Positions 32,224 through 41,609 of a DNA stretch of 55,549 bases are shown one piece after another. The notes under the pieces are model-generated. The model was not told the DNA's origin. It was given only the letters and a program-made list of their open reading frames with translations, and searched no databases. This DNA is from Roseovarius lutimaris (lineage in GTDB: Bacteria; Pseudomonadota; Alphaproteobacteria; Rhodobacterales; Rhodobacteraceae). How positions within the stretch are numbered: position 1 is the first letter of the stretch; each line of letters opens with the position of its first letter. The position numbers were made by a program, and so were the translations under genes. The stretch spans positions 1 to 55,549 of the forward strand of contig NZ_FOVP01000022.1 of the NCBI RefSeq assembly GCF_900115165.1. Direction: 5' to 3'.

Positions 32224-33551
32224 TGGGTCACCTCCGGCGCCACAAGCCAGCCGGTGACGGATGTGTTGCGATCAAAAACCTTGCGTGCCGCAGTCATGAT
32301 ATCGTCCTCTGTGGTGTTTTGCAGAATCTCGGGCCAGGCCTGCACATCGGCCACGTTCAACCCCTGGGTCAGAGCCCGACCATAGCGGTTGGCAAGCCCG
32401 CCGGCATCGTCGCGCGCATAGATTTCCGCAGCGCGCATCTGCATCTTGATCCGCGCAAGCTGATCGGCATCAATGCCGGTTTCAAGAAAGCCGGTCAAAA
32501 CGTCGTCCATCGCCGCCTCGGCCTGTTCAAGGGTCACGCCCGCTGCGGGCACGACCACCAGGCTGAATGTGGTGTCATCCAGCGACAGGCCCGAATAATA
32601 AACCCCGGTCTGCACCGCGATACGGCTGTCAAACTGAAGCTTCTCGGTCAAGACCGAGGTGCTTCCACCACCAAGGATTTCGGCCAGAAGGGTAAGCGCC
32701 GCCGCCTCTTCCTGCGCGCCGCTGTCGCGCTCCGGTGCCAGATAGGAGCGGCTCAGATAGGGCTGCGCGACGCGCGCGTCGCGAAAGGTCATGCGCCGTT
32801 CGGCCATCTGGCGCGGCTCTTGCGCGCGCGCCCGTTCGGGCAGGTCTGGGTTGGCCGGGAGCGGGCCATAATAGGTCTCGGCCAGCTTGCGCACATCCTC
32901 GGGGGTGACATCGCCCGCAATCACAAGAATGGCGTTATTGGGCGCGTAATAGGTGCGGTAATAGGCAAGCGCATCCTCCAGCCCCAGATCATACATCTCA
33001 TGCTGCCAGCCAATAATCGGCACACCATAGTGATGATTGAGATACTGCGCCGCATTCTTTTGTTCCCGGAACAGCGCCGCAGGGTTGTTTTCCACCCGTT
33101 GGTTGCGTTCCTCGATGATCACGTCGCGCTCGGTGGCGATATCGCCTTCGCCCAGTTGCAGATTGACCATGCGGTCGCTTTCCATCCGCATCATCAATTC
33201 AAGGCGGTCCGCCGCGATGCGCTGAAAGTAAGCGGTGTAATCATAGCTGGTAAAGGCGTTGTCAGAGCCACCATTGCGCGACACGGTGGCCGAGAATTCC
33301 CCCGGCTCAAGGGTCTTTGTGCCCTTGAACAACAGATGTTCCAGAAAATGCGCCACGCCCGAGGCGCCCGGCGGTTCATCCGCCGATCCGGCGCGATACC
33401 AGACCATCTGCGTGACAACCGGTGCGCGGTGATCTTCGATCACCACCACCTCCAGGCCGTTCTCAAGGGTGAAACTCGTCACCTGACCCTCGGCCATGGC
33501 AGGCGCAAGCGGGGTGATGGCAAGCAGAAAGCTGACAAAAAGGCTACGCAT
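32220..33551 (-). CDS. M16-family zinc peptidase (catalytic partner)
   Basis: 443 residues from the ATG at 33551, preceded by GGAGA; a longer frame begins at 33614. A signal peptide covers about 1-21 (ending APAMAEG). The inverted zinc motif HFLEH is at 68-72 in GASGVAHFLEHLLFKG, with the distal glutamate in ATERDVIIEERNQR. This is a complete pitrilysin-type site. It overlaps the following inactive M16 gene by four bases. The pair probably degrades peptides in the periplasm; the substrate is unknown. Confidence 0.93.
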   Translation of the reverse strand: MRSLFVSFLLAITPLAPAMAEGQVTSFTLENGLEVVVIEDHRAPVVTQMVWYRAGSADEPPGASGVAHFLEHLLFKGTKTLEPGEFSATVSRNGGSDNAFTSYDYTAYFQRIAADRLELMMRMESDRMVNLQLGEGDIATERDVIIEERNQRVENNPAALFREQKNAAQYLNHHYGVPIIGWQHEMYDLGLEDALAYYRTYYAPNNAILVIAGDVTPEDVRKLAETYYGPLPANPDLPERARAQEPRQMAERRMTFRDARVAQPYLSRSYLAPERDSGAQEEAAALTLLAEILGGGSTSVLTEKLQFDSRIAVQTGVYYSGLSLDDTTFSLVVVPAAGVTLEQAEAAMDDVLTGFLETGIDADQLARIKMQMRAAEIYARDDAGGLANRYGRALTQGLNVADVQAWPEILQNTTEDDIMTAARKVFDRNTSVTGWLVAPEVTQ

Positions 33552-33647
33552 CTGGTGTCTCCGGTCCATGCTTGGCGTCTGACCAGTAGATACGCTTTCG
33601 CTTTGATGTTTCAAGCGCTCTGACGGGATCGTCAGCGGCCAAAGGGG

Positions 33648-34175
33648 CTATTTGGGCGGTGGCGGGCTTGACGGGGTGATCGTGCCATTACGGCGCAGGC
33701 GGCGCTCTTCGCTGTAAGGATCAAGCCACTGGCGCTTGTAGGAGTTGGTATAATCGTCAGTCGGCCCGAGGCGCAGGATGTTCACGCGGCCATGGCGGCG
33801 GCGTATTTCCTTGTCCTCTGCGGCCAGGGTCTGGCGGATATTCTCTGGTGTGCCATAGCGATTGGCGTGGTTGACCAGCGCACCATCACGCGCATTTGGC
33901 GCGCCAATGTTCAATGCAGCGGGATTGCCGCCAAGGGCCGCCACACCATCGGCCAGCGGGTTTTGATCGGTAAGATTGGCGCCGCCGGGGGTCGGGCTTG
34001 GCAGGCTGGCATAATCCTCCGGGGCTTGCAGGGGTTTACCCGGCATGATCGAAAACTCGTCCGGGCCGTTCCCGGTATGGCGAATGCGGGTCAATGTCAC
34101 GTCATCACGACCGCCGCAGCCCGCAAGAACGGTTGCCACAAGACACGCCAAAACTGTTTTATGCGGCATCGCCAT
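33648..34175 (-). CDS. DUF3035-family lipoprotein
   Basis: About 175 residues. The start MAMPHKTVLACLVATVLAGC is a signal peptide with an LAGC lipobox, so the mature protein is probably lipid-anchored at the next cysteine. The proline- and glycine-rich body with FSIMPGKPLQAPEDYASLP matches DUF3035, a family of unknown function conserved in Rhodobacterales. The ATG at 34175 has AGGAGAG seven bases upstream; an upstream GTG is in frame. It lies between lspA, which removes lipoprotein signal peptides, and the M16 pair. Confidence 0.88.
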   Translation of the reverse strand: MAMPHKTVLACLVATVLAGCGGRDDVTLTRIRHTGNGPDEFSIMPGKPLQAPEDYASLPSPTPGGANLTDQNPLADGVAALGGNPAALNIGAPNARDGALVNHANRYGTPENIRQTLAAEDKEIRRRHGRVNILRLGPTDDYTNSYKRQWLDPYSEERRLRRNGTITPSSPPPPK

Positions 34176-34226
34176 CGCCACTCTCCTGCAACTTTCGATC
34201 AGCCTTATCGCATAGCCGCGCCAAGG

Positions 34227-34697
34227 TCACGAGGGGTTTTTGCCCGAAGGCAACAGTACCATGCCAAAAGCGCCGATGAAAACCGCGATATCGGCGATAT
34301 TAAAGGCAAACGGGTTGTTGATGCCACAGCACGACAGATTGATGAAATCCGCCACCGCGCCATAGATCAGCCGGTCAACCACATTGCCAAGCGCGCCGCC
34401 CACCAAGAGCCCGGCTGCGATCTTCTGCCAGCGGCCCGCCGGATCGCTGTGCACCCACCACAGAACCGCGCCGGAAATTACGACGGCCACCGCGATCAAA
34501 ACCCACCGCGTGAGCGGATTATCCCCCGCCATCAGGCCAAAATTGATCCCGTAATTCCAGGCCATGCGCAGGTTGAAGAACGGCGGCCAGACGTCAATCG
34601 CGCCAAGCTGGCGCAGGTTGAGGCTATGGACCACAAGGTACTTGGTAAGCTGATCCAGCAGGAAAACCCAGAACCCTGTCCAAAAGACGATGCGCAT
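34227..34697 (-). CDS. lspA: Lipoprotein signal peptidase (signal peptidase II)
   Basis: 156 residues with four membrane segments. The aspartyl catalytic dyad is Asp117 in AVADFINL and Asp136 in FNIADIAVF; the LDQLTKYL start and GGALGNVVDRL block are also typical. The enzyme cleaves the signal peptide of diacylglyceryl prolipoproteins in the inner membrane. It lies 10 bases after purH in the same direction and just before a lipoprotein gene. Confidence 0.95.
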   Translation of the reverse strand: MRIVFWTGFWVFLLDQLTKYLVVHSLNLRQLGAIDVWPPFFNLRMAWNYGINFGLMAGDNPLTRWVLIAVAVVISGAVLWWVHSDPAGRWQKIAAGLLVGGALGNVVDRLIYGAVADFINLSCCGINNPFAFNIADIAVFIGAFGMVLLPSGKNPS

Positions 34698-34707
34698 GCC
34701 CCGGCCC

Positions 34708-36297
34708 CTAGTGACGGAAATGGCGCATGCCGGTCAACACCATGGCAAGGCCCGCCGCATCCGCCGCTGCAATCACCTCGTCGTCGCGCATCGATCCACC
34801 GGGATGGATCACGGCGGTCGCCCCGGCCTCGGCGGCGGTCAAAAGACCATCAGCGAAGGGAAAGAACGCATCCGAGGCCACGACACTGCCCTTGGTCAGC
34901 GGCGCGGCCAAGCCAAGCGCCTCGGCCATGTCCTCGGCCTTGCGCGCGGCAATCCGACAGCTGTCAACGCGGCTCATCTGGCCGGCCCCCACGCCCACGG
35001 TGGCGCCGTCCCTGACATAGACGATGGCGTTGGATTTTACGTGCTTGGCCACTTTCCAGGCAAAGAGCATATCGGCAAGCTCCCGGTCGCTCGGCGCGCG
35101 CTTGGTCACCACCTTGAGGTCATCGGCGGTGATATGACCGTTGTCCTTGTCCTGCACCAGATAGCCCCCCGAGACCTGGCGAAGCGTGCGCGCCGCCTGT
35201 CGCGGATCGGCCAGACCTTCGGTCACCAAAAGCCGCAGGTTCTTCTTCTTGGCAAAAATACTCATAGCCTCGGCATCGGCCCCCGGCGCGATCACAACTT
35301 CAGTGAAAATCTGGCTGATTTCTTCGGCGGTGGCCCCGTCAAGCGGCTGATTGAGCGCGATAATCCCGCCAAAGGCCGAGGTGCGATCGCAATCGAACGC
35401 GCGGCCATAGGCCTGCGTCAGGGTCTCGCCCCGCGCCACGCCGCAGGGATTGGCGTGTTTGATGATCGCACAGGCCGGGCCGTTCTCGGGGGCAAATTCA
35501 CTGACCAGCTCAAAGGCCGCATCGGTGTCGTTGATGTTGTTATAGCTCAGTTCCTTGCCTTGGATCTGGGTCGCGGTGGCGACACCGGGGCGTTGGCTGC
35601 CATCGGTGTAAAACGCCGCCGCCTGATGCGGGTTCTCGCCATAGCGCAGGGTCTGCGCCAGCGTGCCGGCCACGGCGCGGCGGCGCGGCGCGGCCTCAGC
35701 CAAGGCATCGGCCATCCAGGTCGACACGGCGGCATCATAGGCCCCGGTGCGCGCATAGGCGGTGAGCGCAAGACGCTGGCGAAAGGCGTAGGTGGTTTGC
35801 CCGTCATGGGCGGCAAGCTCTGCCAGAAGTGGGTCGTAATCCTCGACATCGACCACGACGTTGACAAAGCCGTGGTTCTTGGCGCCCGCGCGGATCATCG
35901 CGGGGCCGCCAATGTCGATATTCTCGATGCAGGTCTCGTAATCGGCGCCTTTGGCGACGGTTTCCTCGAAGGGATAGAGGTTGACCACCAGCAAATCTAT
36001 CGCGCCGATGCCGTGTTGCTGCATCGCGGCGGTGTGATCGGCATTGTCGCGCAGCGCCAACAGGCCGCCATGCACCATCGGGTGCAGGGTCTTGACCCGG
36101 CCATCCATCATTTCGGGAAAGCCGGTAACCTCGGCCACATCGCGCACCGCCAGGCCCGCCTCGCGCAGGGTCTTGGCGCTTCCGCCGGTGGACAGCAATT
36201 CGATCCCGCGCGCCGCGAGGGCACGTCCAAGATCGACCAGTCCGGTCTTGTCGGATACAGAAAGAAGGGCGCGGGTGACGGGCGCGAGATCGGTCAT
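34708..36297 (-). CDS. purH: Bifunctional AICAR formyltransferase / IMP cyclohydrolase
   Basis: 529 residues, the normal length. The N-terminal MGS-like cyclohydrolase domain (about 1-150) shows [33 protein letters not shown] and [14 protein letters not shown]. The C-terminal AICAR transformylase part has [23 protein letters not shown] and [10 protein letters not shown] with the catalytic lysine-histidine pair. It performs the last two steps of IMP synthesis using 10-formyl-tetrahydrofolate. It lies between a heparinase-like gene and lspA in one transcription direction. Confidence 0.98.
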   Translation of the reverse strand: MTDLAPVTRALLSVSDKTGLVDLGRALAARGIELLSTGGSAKTLREAGLAVRDVAEVTGFPEMMDGRVKTLHPMVHGGLLALRDNADHTAAMQQHGIGAIDLLVVNLYPFEETVAKGADYETCIENIDIGGPAMIRAGAKNHGFVNVVVDVEDYDPLLAELAAHDGQTTYAFRQRLALTAYARTGAYDAAVSTWMADALAEAAPRRRAVAGTLAQTLRYGENPHQAAAFYTDGSQRPGVATATQIQGKELSYNNINDTDAAFELVSEFAPENGPACAIIKHANPCGVARGETLTQAYGRAFDCDRTSAFGGIIALNQPLDGATAEEISQIFTEVVIAPGADAEAMSIFAKKKNLRLLVTEGLADPRQAARTLRQVSGGYLVQDKDNGHITADDLKVVTKRAPSDRELADMLFAWKVAKHVKSNAIVYVRDGATVGVGAGQMSRVDSCRIAARKAEDMAEALGLAAPLTKGSVVASDAFFPFADGLLTAAEAGATAVIHPGGSMRDDEVIAAADAAGLAMVLTGMRHFRH

Positions 36298-36330
36298 GAT
36301 AGGGCAGTCCTGCGTTTGGCTTTTGCCAGG

Positions 36331-38073
36331 TTAGTCGTCAGTCGCGGGCTCAAGCGCATCTTCTGTCAGATCGCGGATGCCAATCGGGGTATCCTGCGCC
36401 TTGGCCAGTGACCATCTAATAGGGGTCGCATACTCCATCGCGCGGCCAGAGAGAACGATCTGTTTGGTCGCACGTGGTTTGAGGCGCGTTTTTTCAAGAT
36501 ACACACTGGGTTGCAAGGATAAAGCGGCCCGTCCGTCATTGCGGAAGATCCAGATTTCACCGCTGCGCAGCGCAAGCGAGACCGCCGCGCCGCCCAAATC
36601 GACCGAGGCATCGACATCCGGGTGCAGGTGAAACCGGATATCAAAACTGATGCCATGCAGGCGCACCTGATCCATCGCCTGATCAAAGCGGCGCCTGTCG
36701 CTCGTCTCGACCGCCAGGAGCATGTCCTCACCGGCAAGGCCGCGCCCGTCGGTGGTCAGCTCGAGTCGGCGAACATGCGTGAGGCCGTGACCGCGCAAAT
36801 AACCGTCATGTGCGCCCTCGAACCGCAGGCCATCCGGTGCCTTCGAGAGTTCGATCGGCACGCGGCGCGGCGCCTCGACAAGCCAGTCACTGTGGCGTGG
36901 ATCATTGCTCAGACGGGCACTTGACCCGGTCGCAAGCACAAGCGTGGAATGCGAGGGCGTGGCCCGCCCCGCGCGCCGCCATTCGGGGCCAAAGCTCTGC
37001 CCCGAGCCGCAGTTCACAATCAGCGGTCTGCGCCCCGAGGTCAGCTCGAACGCCAGTGTCGAGGCGTGCGCCCCGACCGATGCCGCGCCCGTGGGCGGCG
37101 GGCTTGCGTCGATGATCACGCTGGTGCGTCCGGCGCTGAGTCGGGCAAAGCCCATGGCAAGCCCATCCGCATGCCGCCCCTTGACGCCGCTGGTGGCCAG
37201 GGCGTTGTCAAGCCGCCCCTCAAGACCGCGCCCGCCACCATGAAACCGCGCCAACCCGCCATCGGCGTGGCGCAGGGTGCGCAGGGTGGGGGCAATTCTC
37301 TCGATGGCCCGCCAATGGGCCTCGCCGGCACTCTGGCCTGATTCGCTGAGGGCGACGGCGGCCCATGTCAGCAGGGTGAAGACCTCAAGCAGGTCCTCGG
37401 GGTTGCGCGTGGGCAATCCGCCCATCGCGTCAATCTGGCTGTCGCATTCGCGCGCCAGCGCGGCCATCGCCGGGCCGACATGCGCCTGCATTCCCTCCAG
37501 TGAAAGCCCCGCATAAATCAACCCGGTCAAGGCCTCGAACCGGGGCAGGCCGGGGCTTGCGCTTGGCCAGCGGCGTGCCAGAAAGGTGGTTTGCTGCGCC
37601 AGTGAGCGCAAAAACGGCACCGAGGCATCATGGGGCGATCCGCTTAGCATGAACAGCGCGTGGTTGATCCAGCGAATCAGCCGCCGCCCGGTCAGGTCCG
37701 GCGTCCAGCCGGGCCCACGCCCGTTGCCATAGCGCGCGATCCAGTCCCAAAGCCAGTCCTGCGCCCGCGCCCGCGCGGCGGCGTCGCCGACGGCGGCCAG
37801 ATCGTCAAGCCAGCCAAAGCCGTGCTGTTCCTCGGCAAAGGCCGGACCGCTGACCTCGATCTCCCAGATCGATGTCTCCGGGGCGGGCACAAGCCGACCG
37901 GCAAAGACGAAATTTCCGGCGCAAAGCTGGCGGCCTCGGGCAAAGCTGCCGATGGTGCGCGGTTCGGGTTGCGACAGAAAGGCCGTCGCCGGGCGGCTCA
38001 GCGCCGCGCGCCGTGCCGCGATACGGTTCAAAAGGCGCGTCCAGCGCGCCGACAGGTTTTCGGGTTTCGACAT
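36331..38073 (-). CDS. Heparinase II/III family protein
   Basis: 580 residues. An alpha/alpha-barrel N-terminal region (GPAFAEEQHGFGWLDDLAA, RYGNGRGPGWTPDLTGRRLIRWINH) is followed by the beta-sandwich Hepar_II_III part with STLAFELTSGRRPLIVNCG and HSTLVLATGSSARL. This architecture belongs to polysaccharide lyases but is also widespread next to purH in Rhodobacterales, where the substrate is unknown. No signal peptide is obvious, so cytoplasmic action on an oligosaccharide or a cell-envelope precursor is possible. It starts 102 bases after rsmB and ends 33 bases before purH. Confidence 0.88.
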   Translation of the reverse strand: MSKPENLSARWTRLLNRIAARRAALSRPATAFLSQPEPRTIGSFARGRQLCAGNFVFAGRLVPAPETSIWEIEVSGPAFAEEQHGFGWLDDLAAVGDAAARARAQDWLWDWIARYGNGRGPGWTPDLTGRRLIRWINHALFMLSGSPHDASVPFLRSLAQQTTFLARRWPSASPGLPRFEALTGLIYAGLSLEGMQAHVGPAMAALARECDSQIDAMGGLPTRNPEDLLEVFTLLTWAAVALSESGQSAGEAHWRAIERIAPTLRTLRHADGGLARFHGGGRGLEGRLDNALATSGVKGRHADGLAMGFARLSAGRTSVIIDASPPPTGAASVGAHASTLAFELTSGRRPLIVNCGSGQSFGPEWRRAGRATPSHSTLVLATGSSARLSNDPRHSDWLVEAPRRVPIELSKAPDGLRFEGAHDGYLRGHGLTHVRRLELTTDGRGLAGEDMLLAVETSDRRRFDQAMDQVRLHGISFDIRFHLHPDVDASVDLGGAAVSLALRSGEIWIFRNDGRAALSLQPSVYLEKTRLKPRATKQIVLSGRAMEYATPIRWSLAKAQDTPIGIRDLTEDALEPATDD

Positions 38074-38175
38074 ATGCCGTGCCTCTGGACGCTCTTTGCG
38101 GCGTTGATGCGGGCAATATAGACCGGGCGCGCCGTCAAGTCACCGCCTGATTGGCGTGCCCGGCCGTTGCGGCGT

Positions 38176-39444
38176 TTATCGGCGCAGACAGGCGATATAG
38201 AACCCGTCCATGCCGCCCAGATCGGGCCAGTAATCAGGCCGCAGGCGCAAGCCGCCCTCAGGGGTGATCCAGGCCGGGTCGATGCCGGGGCGCTCAAGGG
38301 CGTCGCGGTCGGTCACAAGGCCGGGATGGCGCGCAAGCGCCTCGTCGATCTGGCATTCGCCTTCGTCGGGCAACAGTGAACAGGTGCAAAACACCAGCCG
38401 CCCGCCGGGTTTCAACAGGGTCAGCGCATGGTCGATCATTGCCGCCTGCAAGTCGATCAGCGCGCCGAATTCCGAGCCATCCTTGGCATGGGGCAGGTCC
38501 GGGTGACGCCGGATCGTGCCGGTGGCCGAACAGGGCGCATCGAGCAGGATGGCATCAAAGGGTCCGCCCGTATGGTCCAGCGCATCGCCAACCACGCAAT
38601 TGGCGACAAGGCCGGTACGGGTCAGATTTTCATGCACCCGCGCCATGCGTTTTTCCGACAGATCAAGCGCCGTGACCTCGGCCCCCGCAGCCGCCAGTTG
38701 CAGGGTCTTGCCGCCCGGCGCGGCGCACAGGTCAAGCACGGTCTCGCCCGGGCGTGGCGCAAGCACCTTGGCCGGCAGGGCGGCGGCGGCGTCCTGTACC
38801 CACCAGGCGCCGACGTCAAAGCCGGGCAGGGCCGAGACCTGACCCTGATGCCCAAGGCGCAACGTGCCGGTGGGCAAGAGCGTGCCGTTCAGCTCTTTGG
38901 CCCAATGCTCTGCGTCGGATTTGAGCGTCAGGTCAAGCGCGGCCCCGGCGAAATGCGCCTTTTCCATCTGCCCGACAGCGGCGCCGCCCCAAGCCTGCAC
39001 CAGCGGATCGCGCAGCCAGCGCGGCAGACGCGGCAGGCGCAGATCGTTCCACGAGCGCGGCGCCTCTTCGGCGGTCTTGCGCAGCACCGCGTTGACCAGA
39101 CCCTTGTGGCGGCCATAGCGCGGGTGGTTGGAGATGATGGCGACGGCCTCGTTCACCACGCCGTGCGGCTCGCCGCCCTGAGCCAGCTCGGCCGTGGCAA
39201 GGCGCAGGATATTGTGAACCGCCAGCGGTGGCGCCTTGCGCAAATGACGCCCCAAAAGACGATCGGCGCGGTCAAGCCCGCGCAGAGTGTCGCTGGCCAG
39301 ACGCTGCGCGCGGGCGCGATCGGGCGGCGCGAGGCGATCCAGAACGCCGCCCGCGATAAGATCGGACATCAGGCGGCCCTCGCCCAACACCTGATCGAGC
39401 AGGTAAACCGCGCTTCGGCGGGCAGACGAGGGGGGATTTTTCAT
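38176..39444 (-). CDS. rsmB: RsmB-type 16S rRNA (cytosine C5) methyltransferase
   Basis: 422 residues. An N-terminal NusB-like RNA-binding domain (about 1-140: SARRSAVYLLDQVLGEG, DRLLGRHLRKAPPLAVHNILRLATAEL) precedes a SAM-dependent methyltransferase. SAM-binding LDLCAAPGGKTLQLAAAG and the two cysteine motifs LDAPCSATGTIRRHPD and CTCSLLPDEGE are clear. It methylates a cytosine of 16S rRNA, C967 in E. coli. It is the first gene of a minus-strand run through the heparinase-like gene, purH and lspA, and is divergent from the SDHAF4-like gene with 67 bases between starts. Confidence 0.95.
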   Translation of the reverse strand: MKNPPSSARRSAVYLLDQVLGEGRLMSDLIAGGVLDRLAPPDRARAQRLASDTLRGLDRADRLLGRHLRKAPPLAVHNILRLATAELAQGGEPHGVVNEAVAIISNHPRYGRHKGLVNAVLRKTAEEAPRSWNDLRLPRLPRWLRDPLVQAWGGAAVGQMEKAHFAGAALDLTLKSDAEHWAKELNGTLLPTGTLRLGHQGQVSALPGFDVGAWWVQDAAAALPAKVLAPRPGETVLDLCAAPGGKTLQLAAAGAEVTALDLSEKRMARVHENLTRTGLVANCVVGDALDHTGGPFDAILLDAPCSATGTIRRHPDLPHAKDGSEFGALIDLQAAMIDHALTLLKPGGRLVFCTCSLLPDEGECQIDEALARHPGLVTDRDALERPGIDPAWITPEGGLRLRPDYWPDLGGMDGFYIACLRR

Positions 39445-39511
39445 GGCATGTCCTTGGCGGCGGGCTCGGAGCGGCGTATATCAAGGGCAACACGACAAAG
39501 GAAGCCCGAGC

Positions 39512-39688
39512 ATGAGCCAAGAAACGCCAGACCTGCCGCCCGCCGCGCAACGCGCCCTCGCCGAGGCCGAAGAGCGCCGCCAAAAGGCCGAGGCCATGGA
39601 CCTGCCGAAAGAGCTTGGTGGGCGCAAGGGGCCCGAACCGGTGCGCTATGGTGATTGGGAGAAAAAGGGGATCGCGGTCGATTTCTGA
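39512..39688 (+). CDS. DUF1674 / SDHAF4-like succinate dehydrogenase assembly factor
   Basis: 58 residues. The C-terminal GRKGPEPVRYGDWEKKGIAV-D-F block is the signature of SDHAF4 (GPEPTRYGDWERKG in mitochondria), a small chaperone that binds the flavinated SdhA subunit and protects it before assembly of succinate dehydrogenase. The N-terminal part is a charged helix (ALAEAEERRQKAEAM). The ATG at 39512 has an AAAGGAAG ribosome-binding site; the longer upstream frame overlaps the rsmB start region and is not coding. No sdh genes are nearby. Confidence 0.9.
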   Translation: MSQETPDLPPAAQRALAEAEERRQKAEAMDLPKELGGRKGPEPVRYGDWEKKGIAVDF

Positions 39689-39782
39689 TCGCAAACGGCT
39701 GTCGCGCGGGCGCGCTCATCCGCCCTTGCAGGCGGCCTCGCGAGGCGGGCCATCAGGCCTGACGAGCCTTTGGCGTGGCGGA

Positions 39783-40136
39783 TCAGCGCAGATAAAGATC
39801 GGCAAACTGCCCGCTGCCCTGGTCCGAGATGAAGCGCACCGTGCTGCCCTGTACCCTGACGGCCTGACAGTTCGGCCCGAGATCGCGCGCTCCCCAATAG
39901 AGATCGCGGCAGAAATATCCCTCGCTCCAGCGCCAGGCGCCAGACACGTCCCTGCCAAAGGCGCGGCCGGTGATCTGGCCGTCGGGCCGAACAGTCAGGG
40001 TGATGCCAAAGCGGGTCAGGTCGCGGCCCTGAATGAGGGACACAAAGCTGTCACGCTCTGTGATCTGATCAAACCCTTCGGCCAGCGCCGGGCTGCTAAG
40101 GGCCACACTTAGGATAAGGGCAAGGGTGGTGCGCAT
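39783..40136 (-). CDS. Secreted small protein downstream of dapB
   Basis: 117 residues with a signal peptide (MRTTLALILSVALSSPALAEG). The mature part is a compact beta-rich domain with two cysteines (about Cys79 and Cys93). Homologues in Rhodobacterales are, as I recall, sometimes labelled dihydrodipicolinate reductase because of this neighbour, but nothing in the sequence resembles that enzyme. The start at 40136 is preferred because the longer frame adds a non-signal extension. It is transcribed in the same direction as dapB, 60 bases downstream. Confidence 0.8.
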   Translation of the reverse strand: MRTTLALILSVALSSPALAEGFDQITERDSFVSLIQGRDLTRFGITLTVRPDGQITGRAFGRDVSGAWRWSEGYFCRDLYWGARDLGPNCQAVRVQGSTVRFISDQGSGQFADLYLR

Positions 40137-40196
40137 TGGGATCAACTTTTTCAGGTTTAAATATACTCCCAAATACGCGCCCGCCGACCGTTTGGA

Positions 40197-41015
40197 TCAG
40201 TTTTCGTTCAGCCCCAGTACATCCACCATGTCATATTCGCCGGGCCTGCGGCCCTGCCCCCAGAGCGCGGCCTTGAGGGCGCCACGGGCAAACACCGCCC
40301 GGTCGGTTGCAATATGGCGCAGGATGATCCGCTCGCCGGTGGCGGCAAAGATCACATCATGTTCGCCCACGATATCGCCGCCGCGAATGGCCGAAAATCC
40401 GATATGGCCACGCTCGCGCTTGCCGGTGATGCCATCGCGCGCCCGGTCAGACACGTTATCGAGCGCCACGCCGCGCCCTTCGGCTGCGGCGTCGCCAAGC
40501 ATGAGAGCGGTGCCCGAGGGGGCATCGACCTTTTGATTGTGATGCGCCTCGACGATCTCGATATCGAAATCCTCGTCGAGGGCCGCAGCCACCCGTTTGG
40601 TGAGCTGTGTCAAAAGGTTGACCCCAAGGCTCATGTTGCCCGCCCGGACCACCACCGCATGGCGCGCGGCGGCACTGAGATGTTTGAGGTCGGCCTCGCT
40701 CAGCCCGGTGGTGCCGATCACATGCACACAGCGGGCCTGGGCGCAGAGCGTGGCGAAGTCCATGGTGGCGGCGGGGGCTGTGAAATCAATCACCGCTTGG
40801 GCGCGGGCGATCAGTTCCAGCGGGTCGTCGGTGACGTTTATGCCGACCTCGGCGCCGCCCATGACCGCCCCGAGATCGCGACCGATCCAAGTATGGCCGG
40901 GGCGTTCAAGCGCGCCGACAAGCCGGGCGCTGTTGCTGTTCAGCACGGTGTTGACAAGCATCTGGCCCATCCGTCCCGAGGCCCCGGTGATCACGATACC
41001 CGGCAGATCGGTCAT
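40197..41015 (-). CDS. dapB: 4-hydroxy-tetrahydrodipicolinate reductase
   Basis: 272 residues. The N-terminal Rossmann fold begins [15 protein letters not shown], and the substrate region contains [21 protein letters not shown], the signature with the catalytic histidine and lysine. It reduces the dihydrodipicolinate precursor with NAD(P)H in lysine and diaminopimelate synthesis. It is divergent from rbfA, with 198 bases and a GGAGTATTT repeat between. Confidence 0.97.
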   Translation of the reverse strand: MTDLPGIVITGASGRMGQMLVNTVLNSNSARLVGALERPGHTWIGRDLGAVMGGAEVGINVTDDPLELIARAQAVIDFTAPAATMDFATLCAQARCVHVIGTTGLSEADLKHLSAAARHAVVVRAGNMSLGVNLLTQLTKRVAAALDEDFDIEIVEAHHNQKVDAPSGTALMLGDAAAEGRGVALDNVSDRARDGITGKRERGHIGFSAIRGGDIVGEHDVIFAATGERIILRHIATDRAVFARGALKAALWGQGRRPGEYDMVDVLGLNEN

Positions 41016-41130
41016 GTCTGTACTCCTTTTCGCGTGGGGCCGTTCTTAGCGTGGGGTGCAGGGCACAGCAAGTGGCCGGGCTCTTTGACCCTGCCCGCGA
41101 TGTTGATTGGGAGCCAGCCCCCAAACCCCC

Positions 41131-41155
41131 GGAGTATTTGGCGGAAAGATGAAAG
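41131..41155 (+). repeat. GGAGTATTT...GGAAAGATGAAAG intergenic repeat, copy 4
   Basis: Lies between the divergent dapB and rbfA genes, 58 bases before the rbfA start, and is preceded by an ACCCCC run. Confidence 0.8.
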
Positions 41156-41213
41156 CATGCAGAGTTGGATTTCTATGCTTGGAAAACGGCGCCCGAGCGA
41201 TTAAGTGCGAGGC

Positions 41214-41609
41214 ATGGCAAAGAACAAGTTTCATGACGGGCCCGGCCCGTCGCAACGGCAGCTGCGTGTGGGCGAGCTTATTCGGCGGACCCTGTCGGAA
41301 GTGCTGTCGCGCGCAGAAATTCATGACCCTGACCTGAACCGGATTTCGGTGACCGTGGGAGAGGTGCGCACCTCGTCAGATCTCAAGATCGCGACCGCCT
41401 ATGTCATGCCCCTGGGGGGCGAGGGAAGAAACGATGTGATAGCGCTTTTGGCTCGCAACAAGGGCGAGCTGCGGCGGTTGATCGGCAAGCGGCTTGAGCT
41501 GAAGTATGCGCCGGACCTGCGGTTTCGGCTGGACGAGACCTTTGATCAGATGGACGAGACCCGCCGCCTGTTTGCGCAAGAAAAAGTACGCCGGGATGTC
41601 GAGGATTAA
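41214..41609 (+). CDS. rbfA: 30S ribosome-binding factor
   Basis: 131 residues from the ATG at 41214; an upstream in-frame codon at 41205 is less likely. The KH-like fold blocks are present: [34 protein letters not shown] and the [19 protein letters not shown] tail. RbfA helps late maturation of the 16S rRNA 5' end. truB follows one gene later, a common ribosome/tRNA maturation grouping. Confidence 0.96.
   Translation: MAKNKFHDGPGPSQRQLRVGELIRRTLSEVLSRAEIHDPDLNRISVTVGEVRTSSDLKIATAYVMPLGGEGRNDVIALLARNKGELRRLIGKRLELKYAPDLRFRLDETFDQMDETRRLFAQEKVRRDVED

Noticed and set aside
34690..36411. Plus-strand open frame of 573 codons
   Set aside because: Exactly opposite purH, which has full-length family motifs; the plus frame has none.
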